Assembly (NCBI RefSeq): GCF_001461035.1
Contig: NZ_LNAM01000219.1
Span: 1-64,000 of the forward strand
Direction: 5' to 3'
Length of the DNA: 64,000 nt
From: Acetivibrio ethanolgignens
GTDB lineage: Bacteria; Bacillota; Clostridia; Lachnospirales; Lachnospiraceae
The translations under genes were made by a program, and so were the position numbers. The notes below the pieces were generated by a model. That model had not been told where the DNA came from. It searched no databases and worked only from the letters and a program-made list of their open reading frames with translations. Positions 53,973-62,270 of this stretch are shown one piece after another; the first letter of the stretch is position 1; each line of letters opens with the position of its first letter.

Positions 53973-54404
53973 ATGAGTGAAATTAAGATTATTTACTGGT
54001 CACAGACAGGGAATACGGAAATCATGGCAGGAGCAGTAGAAAAAGGTGTTAAGGCTGCTGGAAAGGAAGCGAAGATATTGACTGTAGGAGAGCTTTCTGC
54101 CAGTGAGCTTAAGGAAGAAACGGTATTTGCCCTTGGCTGCCCGGCTATGGGAGCAGAAGAGCTGGAGGAAAGCGAGATGGAGCCTTTTGTGCAGGAGCTG
54201 GAGGATTTTGTTTCGGGGAAAAAGCTCGCTTTATTTGGTGCCTATGGCTGGGGTGACGGCCAATGGATGCGTAACTGGGAGGATAGAATGAAGGCAGCCG
54301 GAGCTGAAATCCTTGGCGGCGAAGGAGTTATTTGTAATGAAACACCAGACGATGAGGCTTTGGCAGCCTGCGAGCAGCTTGGAAAGCTTCTGGCAGAAGC
54401 TTAG
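53973..54404 (+). CDS. Flavodoxin
   Basis: 143 aa, short-chain type. FMN phosphate loop IIYWSQTGNTEIMA, isoalloxazine loops at GCPAMGAEELE and FGAYGWGDGQWM. An electron carrier that replaces ferredoxin when iron is scarce, in agreement with the Fur box upstream. Third and last gene of the operon. Confidence 0.93.
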   Translation: MSEIKIIYWSQTGNTEIMAGAVEKGVKAAGKEAKILTVGELSASELKEETVFALGCPAMGAEELEESEMEPFVQELEDFVSGKKLALFGAYGWGDGQWMRNWEDRMKAAGAEILGGEGVICNETPDDEALAACEQLGKLLAEA

Positions 54405-54419
54405 AAAAATCAGAAAGAA

Positions 54420-54478
54420 TTGACATATAAATAAAAAAATGGTATAACCTGCTTGAGTGTGGTTATACCATTTTTTTA
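54420..54478 (+). promoter_or_regulatory. Overlapping terminator hairpin and promoter
   Basis: A long dyad, AAAAAAATGGTATAACC (54433-54449) and its complement ending at 54477, followed by T-rich sequence, would terminate the flavodoxin transcript. TTGACA (54420-54425), 17 bp, TATAAC (54443-54448) forms a promoter whose -10 lies in the left arm. It probably drives the next gene; the dyad could also be an operator. Confidence 0.6.
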
Positions 54479-54491
54479 GGAGGAAATGTAA

Positions 54492-55532
54492 ATGGGAAAA
54501 AATTACAGCTGGGCAATTCTGGGGACTGGAGTCGTTGCCAATGAAATGGCACAGGCTCTTCATAATGCAGGGAAAGAGATTTATGCCGTGGGGAATCGGA
54601 CCTATGGAAAAGCACAGGCTTTTGCTGAAAAATATCAGGTTACCAAGGTATATGAGGATTTTCATGAAATGTTTTCTGATCCGCAGGTGGATGTTATATA
54701 TATCACAACACCGCATAATACGCACATTGGTTTTTTGAGAGAGGCCTTAAAAAATGGAAAACATGTGCTGTGCGAGAAAGCAATTACCTTAAATAGTGAG
54801 GAGCTGTCAGAGGCAATAAAGCTTTCGAAGGAAAATCATGCTGTTTTGATGGAGGCTATGACGATTTTTCATATGCCGGTGCACAAAAAACTGTATAAGC
54901 TGATTCATTCAGGGCAGCTGGGAAAGGTTAATATGATTCAGCTGAATTTTGGCAGTTACAAGGAATATGATATGTCGAACCGCTTTTTTAATCGGAAGCT
55001 GGCTGGTGGAGCTATGCTGGATATCGGTGTATATGCAATTTCCCTGGCACGGCTCTATATGACGAAAACACCTGACCGGATAATGTCCCAGGTGAAATAT
55101 GCACCGACAGGAGTAGATGAACAGGCGGGGATTCTTATGATGAATGAAGATGGACAGATGGTAACGATTTCTCTGACACTTCATTCTAAGCAGCCGAAGA
55201 GGGCGATGATTTCCTGCGATAAGGCTTATGTTGAAATTATGGAATATCCGAGGGCTGAGGAGGCTGTGATTACCTATACTCAGACAGGCGAACGTGAGGT
55301 TATCCGTGAAGGAGAAAGAAGTCGTGCTCTGCAATATGAGATGGAGGATATGGAGGCTGCGATAAACGGAGAGGATAAAGGCTTTCTGAATTTGACTATT
55401 GATGTTATGAAGATAATGACAGATATTCGGATGGAGTGGGGAATGAGATATCCGGAGGAGGAAAATATGGCTTCTATTATGGAAGCAGCAAAGCAGGCAG
55501 AGGGCATAACAGAACACATTGCTGCTTTTTAG
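54492..55532 (+). CDS. Gfo/Idh/MocA-family oxidoreductase
   Basis: 346 aa. N-terminal NAD(P) Rossmann fold (AILGTGVVANEMAQALHNAG), the family's EKAITLN (Lys) block and C-terminal alpha/beta domain with GGAMLDIGVYAISLARL. Oxidises or reduces a sugar, inositol or related compound. The substrate is not predictable and no metabolic partner gene is adjacent. It has its own promoter. Confidence 0.88.
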   Translation: MGKNYSWAILGTGVVANEMAQALHNAGKEIYAVGNRTYGKAQAFAEKYQVTKVYEDFHEMFSDPQVDVIYITTPHNTHIGFLREALKNGKHVLCEKAITLNSEELSEAIKLSKENHAVLMEAMTIFHMPVHKKLYKLIHSGQLGKVNMIQLNFGSYKEYDMSNRFFNRKLAGGAMLDIGVYAISLARLYMTKTPDRIMSQVKYAPTGVDEQAGILMMNEDGQMVTISLTLHSKQPKRAMISCDKAYVEIMEYPRAEEAVITYTQTGEREVIREGERSRALQYEMEDMEAAINGEDKGFLNLTIDVMKIMTDIRMEWGMRYPEEENMASIMEAAKQAEGITEHIAAF

Positions 55533-55605
55533 ATATGTATGAGGTTAAAATTTTTGGTATCATAAAGAGTGATTTTTGCTTAAATAAAAAAATTAAATTT
55601 GTGTA

Positions 55606-55636
55606 TTGACTCTCTCGTAGCGTAACGGTTTAGGAT
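55606..55636 (+). promoter_or_regulatory. MerR-type promoter with 19-bp spacer
   Basis: TTGACT (55606-55611), 19-bp spacer, TAGGAT (55631-55636). The over-long spacer holds an imperfect dyad CTCGTAGCGTAACGG. This is the geometry untwisted by MerR-family activators and predicts autoactivation of the next gene. Confidence 0.7.
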
Positions 55637-55656
55637 AAAATTGAAAGGAGGAAGTA

Positions 55657-56496
55657 ATGAAGACAGTCAAAGACGTGTCAGAGATAAGCGGAGTAAGCAT
55701 AAGAACATTGAGATATTATGACGAAATTGGTTTATTAAAGCCGACGGAATTATCAGATGCAGGATATCGCTTATACGACAACAAAGCATTAGGAAGGTTA
55801 CAGGAAATTATGTTCTTTAAAGAATTAGATATTCCATTAGAAGCTATAAAGAAAATAATGGATAATCCTAATTATGATAAAGAGCAGGCTTTATTAACTC
55901 AAAAAAATTTACTCGAGCAAAAGCGAAACCGACTAAATGGGATTATTGAGTTAATATCAGACGTGATGAAAGGAGTTAATACTATGAGCTTTGAGGCATT
56001 TAGCAATGACGAAATTCAGAAAATTTTAGACCATATATTGAGATGTATGTCAGAAGAATCACTTAAGCAGCAGATACTAAAATATGGGAGCGAGGAAAAA
56101 TATCGGGAGCATTTGGCAGCAGGCTTTTTAAATGAACAAGCGATTGCAGATGTTTTTAAATGGTATGGCAGTAAAGAAAAGGCAATGGAAGCTATTCTGC
56201 AGTCAACTGGTGATGTTAAGGAATTGAAGCAGGAGCAGGACGAAAATGCTGAAATTTATAAGAAGTTTATGGTAGCCAAAGAAACTGGTGACGCTAATGT
56301 AGAAAAAGAAGCAGTCGAGCAGCTTGCACAAAATTATAAGGAGATGTTTAAACTTGATAATGCTAGAAGCATACTTTTGGATTTAGCAAGTGAATATCTG
56401 CAAAAACAGAAATTGGCCGAAGCGACAGACAGCCAATTTGGGAGCGGTTGTTCTGAATATGTTGCATATGCTATTCAGAAGTATTATGGTGTTTAA
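55657..56496 (+). CDS. MerR-family regulator with TipAS ligand domain
   Basis: 279 aa. N-terminal MerR HTH (VKDVSEISGVSIRTLRYYDEIGLLKPTELSDAGYRLYD), coiled dimer helix at about 80-110, C-terminal TipAS-like all-helical domain (about 140-275). TipAL/Mta relatives sense cationic antibiotics and activate their own gene and efflux. No efflux gene follows; the region downstream is decayed. Confidence 0.9.
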   Translation: MKTVKDVSEISGVSIRTLRYYDEIGLLKPTELSDAGYRLYDNKALGRLQEIMFFKELDIPLEAIKKIMDNPNYDKEQALLTQKNLLEQKRNRLNGIIELISDVMKGVNTMSFEAFSNDEIQKILDHILRCMSEESLKQQILKYGSEEKYREHLAAGFLNEQAIADVFKWYGSKEKAMEAILQSTGDVKELKQEQDENAEIYKKFMVAKETGDANVEKEAVEQLAQNYKEMFKLDNARSILLDLASEYLQKQKLAEATDSQFGSGCSEYVAYAIQKYYGV

Positions 56497-56548
56497 TCTC
56501 TCTTAATATCGATATCATTAGCAGGAATAGAAAAGAGCTAAGGGCAGC

Positions 56549-56911
56549 AACTTCGATGGTTATGGTGGAAAGTCTATGCATTCCCAGTCACATGGAGAAA
56601 GCTTTCGTTCTTTAATGATGAACCGTTTCAGGGGAAATGGTATATATTTGCTAGATGAGCCAGAAGCAGCATTATCTCCCACAACACAGATGTCGATGCT
56701 GTGTATTTTAAAGGAATTAGAAAAAGTAGATTCTCAGTTTATTATTGTTACACATTCACCAATTCTGTTGGCATATCCAAATGCTGATATATACGAATTT
56801 GGCGAAGATGGAATTGAAAAAAAGGGGTATAAGGAAACGGAGCCTTACTTAGTAACAAAATCTTTTTTAGATAATCCAGAACAAATGCTAAACCTGTTGT
56901 TTGGGAAATAG
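56549..56911 (+). pseudogene. AAA/ABC-type ATPase, C-terminal fragment
   Basis: An in-frame remnant: NFDGYGGKS, then SHGESFRSLM (signature-like), Walker B IYLLDEPEAALSP and VTHSPILLAYP. The N-terminal Walker A part is missing. Relatives are stand-alone predicted ATPases (DUF2813/AAA_21-like). A 112-aa frame could start at 56576 but would be non-functional. Confidence 0.75.
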
Positions 56912-57137
56912 AGGAGCATTTAGAAGCTTATTTTACTTAATGAGAGGATATGTGGTTCTATCAGCAGATGATGCTTACAAAAGAAGATTATCTGGGAACA
57001 AAAAAATGCCTCTTGATAATCAGAACGCAAGTGCTCCGACTTAAAATGGCTGTGTAGAAGGGAATTTATGAAAAGACTGCAGCTTATGAAAAACTAAAGG
57101 ATATTCTAGTAGGAAAGAGAGGTATAAAAAATAGATT
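56912..57137. other. Degenerate gene-free DNA
   Basis: 226 bases with stops in all frames, no hairpin with a T tract and no promoter that I trust. It probably holds the remains of one or two decayed genes between the ATPase fragment and the chimeric frame. Confidence 0.6.
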
Positions 57138-57782
57138 TTGACGGTAATAATATGTGGTATCGTAGCTTTTAATCTGGTAAAAATCATTCGGACTTCCTTA
57201 AAGAAGCTAGTGGAGAAAAATCAGTATGCATTAACGAATATCAGTGCTTCTGCTTACCAGGTAACTACAAGCTCTGCCCGGGTGTCACGGGTAATACAGA
57301 CCAATTCTGCTATGAGTGAGGAATGTGCAGCTACCAGCGAGAAGCTTTCTAACCAGGCTTACCGTATGAGAGAGCAGCTTTCCAGCTACAATCTTGGTAA
57401 TGGAGATAACCAGACAATGACAGCAAGAATGCCTGATTATAGCGCCGCTGTGCTGCTGACTTTTATAGTGTTATTTTTACTGTCTGGCTGTACAGCAGAT
57501 GAAAGAGCAGGAAAGGATGTCCCGGAAGCTCCGGCATGGGAAGAAAGTAGCCGGATTCCGTGGACAGAAGAGGAAAATACCGTAAGGATTGTACAGATAA
57601 CGGATCCTCATTTCTATTCCTTGTCTCTGACCGACCAGGGTAGCCGCTACCAGCGAGTTATGTCCAATGCTGCAGGAAGAGCAGCTTTGGATATTGGAAC
57701 CCTTTTAGATTGTTTTGTAGAGGAAATGAAGAAGATTAAGCCGGATGTGGTGATTGTCAGTGGAGATTTGACTTTGAAATAA
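57138..57782 (+). pseudogene. Chimera: chemoreceptor C-terminus fused to metallophosphoesterase N-terminus
   Basis: Residues about 1-27 are a membrane helix. About 28-90 are the C-terminal end of an MCP (SEECAATSEKLSNQAYRMREQL) with the HAMP and most of the signalling domain deleted. From about 94 a second protein starts in frame (ATG at 57418, with GGAG upstream): lipoprotein signal LFLLSGC, then a calcineurin-like phosphoesterase start, VRIVQITDPHF and VVIVSGDLTL. The frame stops where the IS200/IS605 element begins, before most catalytic motifs. Both halves are broken genes. Confidence 0.8.
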
Positions 57783-57857
57783 GGCTACCGCAATCCCACT
57801 GGCTTTAGACGGTGGGTTAAGGTTGCCAAAAGTGGTGGTTTATGTTATACTTTCGTT

Positions 57858-58262
57858 ATGGGAACATGGAAATCAAAGAACAGACACAAGTATTTATTAC
57901 AGTACCATATTATTTTCGTATGCAAGTACAGAAAGAAGCTGCTGACATCAAAGCAGATATCGGATGATATAAAACAGTTTTCTTACGAGATATGTCAAAA
58001 GCATAAGGTTATTATTAGATATATGGAAACAGATAAAGACCATATTCATTACATGATAGAAACAGAGCCGACAATGTCAGTCAGTAAAATCGTAAATCTA
58101 ATGAAAAGTTATACAACATATCATATTTGGAAAAAATATCCGAATTATTTGAGAAAACATTTCTGGAAAGAGCATACCTTTTGGACGGATGGATATTTTG
58201 CGTGCAGTGTAGGGAACGTTTCAGAAGAAATGCTCCGAAAATACATAGAAAATCAAGGATAA
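57858..58262 (+). CDS. tnpA: IS200/IS605 transposase TnpA (Y1 HUH)
   Basis: 134 aa. HUH motif H62-I-H64 in DKDHIHYMIE, catalytic Tyr about Y129 in MLRKYIENQ. It cuts and joins single-stranded ends at the subterminal hairpins. Full length and apparently intact. Confidence 0.95.
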   Translation: MGTWKSKNRHKYLLQYHIIFVCKYRKKLLTSKQISDDIKQFSYEICQKHKVIIRYMETDKDHIHYMIETEPTMSVSKIVNLMKSYTTYHIWKKYPNYLRKHFWKEHTFWTDGYFACSVGNVSEEMLRKYIENQG

Positions 58263-58286
58263 CAATAGGCAAGGCGGTGTTTGTTG

Positions 58287-59390
58287 ATGTTAAAAGCATA
58301 TAAATACAGAATATATCCTAATAATGAGCAGAGAGCACAAATAGCAAAAACATTTGGCTGTTGTCGTTTTGTTTACAATCATACTTTAGCATATAGGAGA
58401 GAAATCTATGAGAAAGAGAAAAAGTCTGTCAGTAAAACAGACTGTAATAATTACTGCAATCGGGAATTAAAGAAGAACTACGAATGGCTTAAGGAAGTGG
58501 ATAAATTTGCCCTAACTAACGCAATTTATAACATGGATTCTGCATATCAGAAATTTTTCAAAGAACATGCAGGTTACCCGAAGTTTAAGAGTAAGCATGA
58601 CAGCCATAAATCATACACAACGAATTTTACAAATGGCAATATAGCGGTAGATTTTGAGAATGTCAAAATAAAACTGCCTAAATTAAAGGAAGTAAAAGCA
58701 AAACTGCATAGAAATTTCAGTGGGCAGATAAAGTCTGCAACAGTATCGCAGACACCAAGTGGAAAGTATTATGTATCAATATTGGTGGAAACAGAGCATG
58801 AAGAACTACAACATACCAATCATAATACAGGATTAGATTTAGGAATTAAAGATTTATGCATTACTTCCGATGGGAAGAAATACGAAAATCCAAAAACCAT
58901 CAAGAAATATGAGAAGAAACTGGTAAAATTGCAAAGGCAGTTAGCACACAAAGAAAAGAGAAGTCAAAATTACTACAAAACCAAGAAAAAGATAGCATTA
59001 TGCCATGAGAAAATAACAAATACCAGAAAAGATTATCTGCACAAGATGTCTCATGAGATTATCAGCGAAAACCAAGTGATAGTTTCGGAAAATTTACAGA
59101 TAAAAAATATGGTAAAAAATCATCATCTGGCAAAATCAATAACAGATGTATCATGGTATGAGCTGACAAGACAGTTAGAGTACAAAGCAAAGTGGAATGG
59201 CAGGGAATATGTAAAAATAGATACATTTTATGCGAGCAGCCAGTTGTGTTCCACTTGCGGACACCAAAATACAGAGACGAAAAAACTGTCAGTAAGGGAA
59301 TGGGTATGTCCTGTCTGTGGAACAAAGCATGACAGAGATATCAATGCTGCGAAGAATATATTGGCAGAGGGATTAAGAAAAATAGCATAA
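58287..59390 (+). CDS. tnpB: RNA-guided nuclease TnpB
   Basis: 367 aa from the ATG at 58287. N-terminal HTH ([12 protein letters not shown]), RuvC-I Asp in GLDLGIKDL (about D184), RuvC-II Glu in [10 protein letters not shown] (about E268), RuvC-III Asp in [11 protein letters not shown] (about D351), zinc ribbon CSTC..CPVC. All catalytic residues are present, so it is probably active. The protein uses an RNA from the element's right end to cut the empty target site. Serves as the active reference for the dead homologue 450 bp downstream. Confidence 0.96.
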   Translation: MLKAYKYRIYPNNEQRAQIAKTFGCCRFVYNHTLAYRREIYEKEKKSVSKTDCNNYCNRELKKNYEWLKEVDKFALTNAIYNMDSAYQKFFKEHAGYPKFKSKHDSHKSYTTNFTNGNIAVDFENVKIKLPKLKEVKAKLHRNFSGQIKSATVSQTPSGKYYVSILVETEHEELQHTNHNTGLDLGIKDLCITSDGKKYENPKTIKKYEKKLVKLQRQLAHKEKRSQNYYKTKKKIALCHEKITNTRKDYLHKMSHEIISENQVIVSENLQIKNMVKNHHLAKSITDVSWYELTRQLEYKAKWNGREYVKIDTFYASSQLCSTCGHQNTETKKLSVREWVCPVCGTKHDRDINAAKNILAEGLRKIA

Positions 59391-59500
59391 GAGAATTACT
59401 GGGTAGGGCAGGGACTGCCCGAATTAACGCCTGTGGAGATAGTAGGTTGCGAGGTCAATGAAGCAGGAAGCCCATTGGCTTTAGACAATGGGTAGTTCAC
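59391..59500 (+). ncRNA. Candidate right-end omega (re)RNA scaffold of TnpB
   Basis: Non-coding tail between the tnpB stop and the element end, with a GGGACTGCCC-like stem and the right-end hairpin (59469-59493). In IS200/IS605 the guide RNA covers the tnpB 3' end and this region; its guide would be the bases just beyond the boundary, here starting about 59500 (TCTAAATGCCCC). Position is by analogy. Confidence 0.55.
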
Positions 59501-59612
59501 TCTAAATGCCCCTGCATTATTACTGGGCTATATGAGACCTATTGTTGCTAATATTACCAATTTTTCTGGTTTCCCACCATATAATTTGCCATTTATTAAT
59601 TTTAAAGAGTAA
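59500..59612 (+). other. Unidentified 3' gene remnant
   Basis: The frame starting APALLLGYMRPIVANITNF, continuing into a Pro/Phe-rich end and stopping at TAA about 59612, looks like the last residues of a membrane or surface protein whose start was lost on the IS side. I do not recognise it. Confidence 0.35.
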
Positions 59613-59615
59613 AAG

Positions 59616-59646
59616 GAACCCCACGAAAATCGCGGGGTTTTCGTAT
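59616..59646 (+). terminator. Terminator
   Basis: GAACCCCACG pairs with CGCGGGGTT (one mismatch) around AAAAT, followed by TTCGTATT. Works mainly rightwards, behind the gene remnant. Confidence 0.65.
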
Positions 59647-59738
59647 TAGAAAATGATGTCAGTAACTCTGATTTGCTGGAAAACAAATTTTTTAGGTAAA
59701 ATGCGGAATTCTAAAGCATAAACTGGAATATTAAGGCA

Positions 59739-59837
59739 TTGACGAAATAAGCAATATGAGATATACTAAAAATCGGATAAAAAATAAATAAAATAAAAAG
59801 GCGTTTCGCTAAGGTATCCCCTTAGCGAAATGCCTTT
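59739..59837 (+). promoter_or_regulatory. Promoter and 5'-leader hairpin of the dead TnpB-like gene
   Basis: TTGACG (59739-59744), 17-bp spacer, TATACT (59762-59767). A 19-bp near-perfect hairpin follows (59796-59814 with 59819-59837): AAAAGGCGTTTCGCTAAGG and its complement with one bulge. It has no T tract and ends 6 bases before the GTG, so it probably controls translation or RNA stability. Confidence 0.6.
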
Positions 59838-59843
59838 GAAAGT

Positions 59844-61097
59844 GTGACGAAATTCATGGAAAGAAAACCTGGTTATCATACCATAACCTACCGGTTCCGT
59901 CTGTATTGTGATCACAGAGAGTGGCTTGAGTACACAAAGGAAATCTATAATCAGGTGCTTGAGTTTTACTATCAGGTACTGGAAAAAGAGCCTGAGCTTG
60001 CAAAGCAGACTTCCAGACAGAAGCTTTTGCGGCAGCTGGAGCTTTTAACAATCGGTGCCAGAGGGCAGAAAAAGGAAAGTATAGAGTACCCTTTTCCTTA
60101 TGGAAAGGTACCTTTGTATTTTCGGCGGGCTGCTGTGAGTGACGCGATTCGTCTTTACCGAAGCCGTACAGCCAGACTGGAAGCTACAGCAAAGCCAGGA
60201 GGGCACCGGGCTGCTCCGATTTTTTATAAGGGAATGTATAAGGAATTCACCAGTACCTCGGTTTTATTAAAGCTGTGGAATGGTGAGAAATGGATCTGGG
60301 AAAGCTGCGGTTTGGACAGCTGTGGACGTAAATGGCCGGATACAGGAGCTATGATGTCACCGGTGCTTAAGCTGGAAGGAAAACGGGCAATGCTCCATGT
60401 GCCAATCCGGGAGGAGATAGCAGATGTAAGACCAGTCAGAGAGCGCTTGCCGGAAACAGAGGCTATCTGTGCAGCAGCCTTTCCAGGTAATGACTGTATG
60501 GCAGTACTGGTCATATTAGGGAAGGATGGAGGTCTAAGAGAAAGCCACTTTATCCGTGGGGGAAGCCAGTTTGCCCATGAAAAGAAAAAGCTTTTAAACC
60601 GGATTCGTAAGAATCAGGAAAGCATGGGAGGAAGAAAAAGGCAGGTTTCGGAGAAGGAAAACAGCTATTTAAAGAGAAAAATAAGGAATTTATCGGAGCA
60701 CTATGCTCATCAGGTGAGCCGTCAGATAGTAGAATTCTGCGAGGAGCAGAAGGTAACTATCCTTGTAGTACCAGGCTATCGGCAGCCCATCAATTTAAAT
60801 GAGATGGGGTATCTCTTAGCAACCAGCTATGACTGGATTGGCAGAAGAATCATCCAGTATCTTCGTTACAAGGCTTTTGGTAAAGGAATTATCGTAACCT
60901 CAGTCAGCACGAAGAATATCGCAAAAAACTGCCATATCTGTGGCGAACCGGTAAAACGTTTTAATAAAGAAAATAAACCTGCCTGTAACTATTATGGCGG
61001 AAAGAATTATATCTGTCCGAATGGACACAAAGGAAACGCTTATTTTAATACAGCAATGAATGTTGGATTGCGATTCCTTCAGGAAATAGAAACTTAA
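59844..61097 (+). CDS. Catalytically inactive TnpB-like protein
   Basis: 417 aa. Alignment by eye with TnpB shows the three RuvC acidic residues replaced. RuvC-I: AAFPGNDCMAV, Phe213 for Asp (compare DLGIKDLCI). RuvC-II: ILVVPGY, Pro310 for Glu. RuvC-III: HKGNAYFNTAMNV, Tyr400 for Asp. The zinc ribbon survives in altered form (C363-x-x-C366; C391, H395). The N-terminal half and fold length are normal and no stop interrupts, so the gene appears maintained. It has its own promoter and no flanking IS ends. Function may be RNA-guided DNA binding, like TldR proteins; unproven. Start GTG 59844 or ATG 59856; both have weak RBS. Confidence 0.8.
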   Translation: MTKFMERKPGYHTITYRFRLYCDHREWLEYTKEIYNQVLEFYYQVLEKEPELAKQTSRQKLLRQLELLTIGARGQKKESIEYPFPYGKVPLYFRRAAVSDAIRLYRSRTARLEATAKPGGHRAAPIFYKGMYKEFTSTSVLLKLWNGEKWIWESCGLDSCGRKWPDTGAMMSPVLKLEGKRAMLHVPIREEIADVRPVRERLPETEAICAAAFPGNDCMAVLVILGKDGGLRESHFIRGGSQFAHEKKKLLNRIRKNQESMGGRKRQVSEKENSYLKRKIRNLSEHYAHQVSRQIVEFCEEQKVTILVVPGYRQPINLNEMGYLLATSYDWIGRRIIQYLRYKAFGKGIIVTSVSTKNIAKNCHICGEPVKRFNKENKPACNYYGGKNYICPNGHKGNAYFNTAMNVGLRFLQEIET

Positions 61098-61314
61098 TTA
61101 TTCAAATTATAAATCCCAGACAGAAATGCAGGGGTGAGGTCTGTGGCCATAGGCGGCAGGCTTTGGGTACAGCATCGCCGTTTTCTGCCTCGCGATAGCA
61201 GGCAGGGGAAAAGATGCTGGAAGTTATTAAAAAATTGAAAGAAAAAGTGCAGAGCCTGCCAGGATTTCCAAAGAAAATCAAGATGGCGGGCTGAAAGTGC
61301 GGTAAGGAGAAAAC
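61098..61314 (+). other. Structured region between dead TnpB gene and polysaccharide genes
   Basis: 217 bases. G/C-rich, with possible stems GGCGG..ATCGCCG and GCAGGCAG (61200 region) with GCCTGCC (61256 region). Could be the guide-RNA scaffold for the TnpB-like protein or a leader RNA of the polysaccharide operon. I see no -35/-10 pair that convinces me. Confidence 0.4.
61214..61294 (+). CDS. Possible 26-aa peptide
   Basis: ATG at 61214 after GGCAGGGGA, TGA at 61292-61294. Product MLEVIKKLKEKVQSLPGF then PKKIKMAG: amphipathic and basic. It overlaps the candidate stem at 61256. May be a leader peptide for the operon or chance. Confidence 0.3.
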   Translation: MLEVIKKLKEKVQSLPGFPKKIKMAG

Positions 61315-62250
61315 GTGAAGCAGAAAAGTTGGATGAAACGGTATGGAATCCATGCGGTGATATGTACTGTGATTATAGCAGTGGCATTTGGAATCAACCG
61401 TAAAATAAATATAGATAGAAGTCATGTATATACCTTGTCTACAGGGACGATTGTATTAGAAAGGTTGACAGAGTTTAAGGCAGAGAGTGGAAAATATATT
61501 TTTAAGGGCTGGGGATTTGACCCTAAAAATTACAGTGAAAATACAAAATGTGAGCTGATATTGCAGGACACAGAAACGGGAGAAGCTCTTTGGCCAACAA
61601 TGGATAAAAATCCTGAAAAACAGGAGATTGAGGAACGCTATGTAGATGGAGGAGATTATACTGCCGGTAGCTTTGCAGGAAAGATTACAGAAAGGAAAGT
61701 AGATAAAGATAAAGCATATGAAATTTTACTTCGGTATACTTCAGAAACAAAGAACGAAGCTGGTGAAGCTCAGCCATATATAGCGACAGTGACTACCAAT
61801 GATTTTTTATATCAGGGGGAAGTCACAGAATATAATCCAAAGACCTTTGTGGCACCACAGATTGTAGGAACGACATTGGAGAAGGAATTGGAAGGGGCAA
61901 GGCTCTTTCATTATTTTGAAGAAGGAATGTGGGTGTATATCAAGGGTGGGAAAATGTATTATGTGTTGGATGATGAGGCATTTCCACTTAAAAGATATCC
62001 AAATGGTTATATGGCAGTAAACTGGTTGTCTACCAATCATGATAAGATCCCAGAAGATTATCAGCAGTATGGAGGCGGAAATGCAGATTTTGAATTTATG
62101 AGTTGCTATGTGCCAGAATTGAGTTTTAGTAATTATAAAGTTGCAATTAGGGAAATTCCATCACAATATACAACTGTATTATATGTAAGGTTTCATGACA
62201 GAGATAGTGCATCAGCGATATTTGGAATTAGGAAACAATTAAAAGAATAA
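61315..62250 (+). CDS. Membrane-anchored protein of a polysaccharide cluster, function unknown
   Basis: 311 aa. GTG start with AAGGAG 7 bases upstream. One N-terminal signal-anchor helix (IHAVICTVIIAVAFGI), the rest outside the cell and beta-rich; a repeated GTIVLERLTEFKAESGKYIF..GWGFDP start. No enzyme motif seen. Similar N-anchored proteins occur in capsule/exopolysaccharide clusters of Lachnospiraceae. First gene of the operon with degT. Confidence 0.7.
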   Translation: MKQKSWMKRYGIHAVICTVIIAVAFGINRKINIDRSHVYTLSTGTIVLERLTEFKAESGKYIFKGWGFDPKNYSENTKCELILQDTETGEALWPTMDKNPEKQEIEERYVDGGDYTAGSFAGKITERKVDKDKAYEILLRYTSETKNEAGEAQPYIATVTTNDFLYQGEVTEYNPKTFVAPQIVGTTLEKELEGARLFHYFEEGMWVYIKGGKMYYVLDDEAFPLKRYPNGYMAVNWLSTNHDKIPEDYQQYGGGNADFEFMSCYVPELSFSNYKVAIREIPSQYTTVLYVRFHDRDSASAIFGIRKQLKE

Positions 62251-62270
62251 TAGAAGGTAAGGAAGACGAT

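Larger units (their letters stand above)
57783..59500 (+). mobile_element. IS200/IS605-family element with tnpA and tnpB
   Basis: Left-end hairpin around ATCCCACTGG-CTTTAGA-CGGTGGGTT (57790-57820) and right-end hairpin around AGCCCATTG-GCTTTAGA-CAATGGGT (59469-59493). The two share the CTTTAGA loop. TnpA and TnpB lie between in the same direction. The ends are given to within a few bases. The element interrupts a metallophosphoesterase gene; the 3' part of that gene is not found on the right side. Confidence 0.85.
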
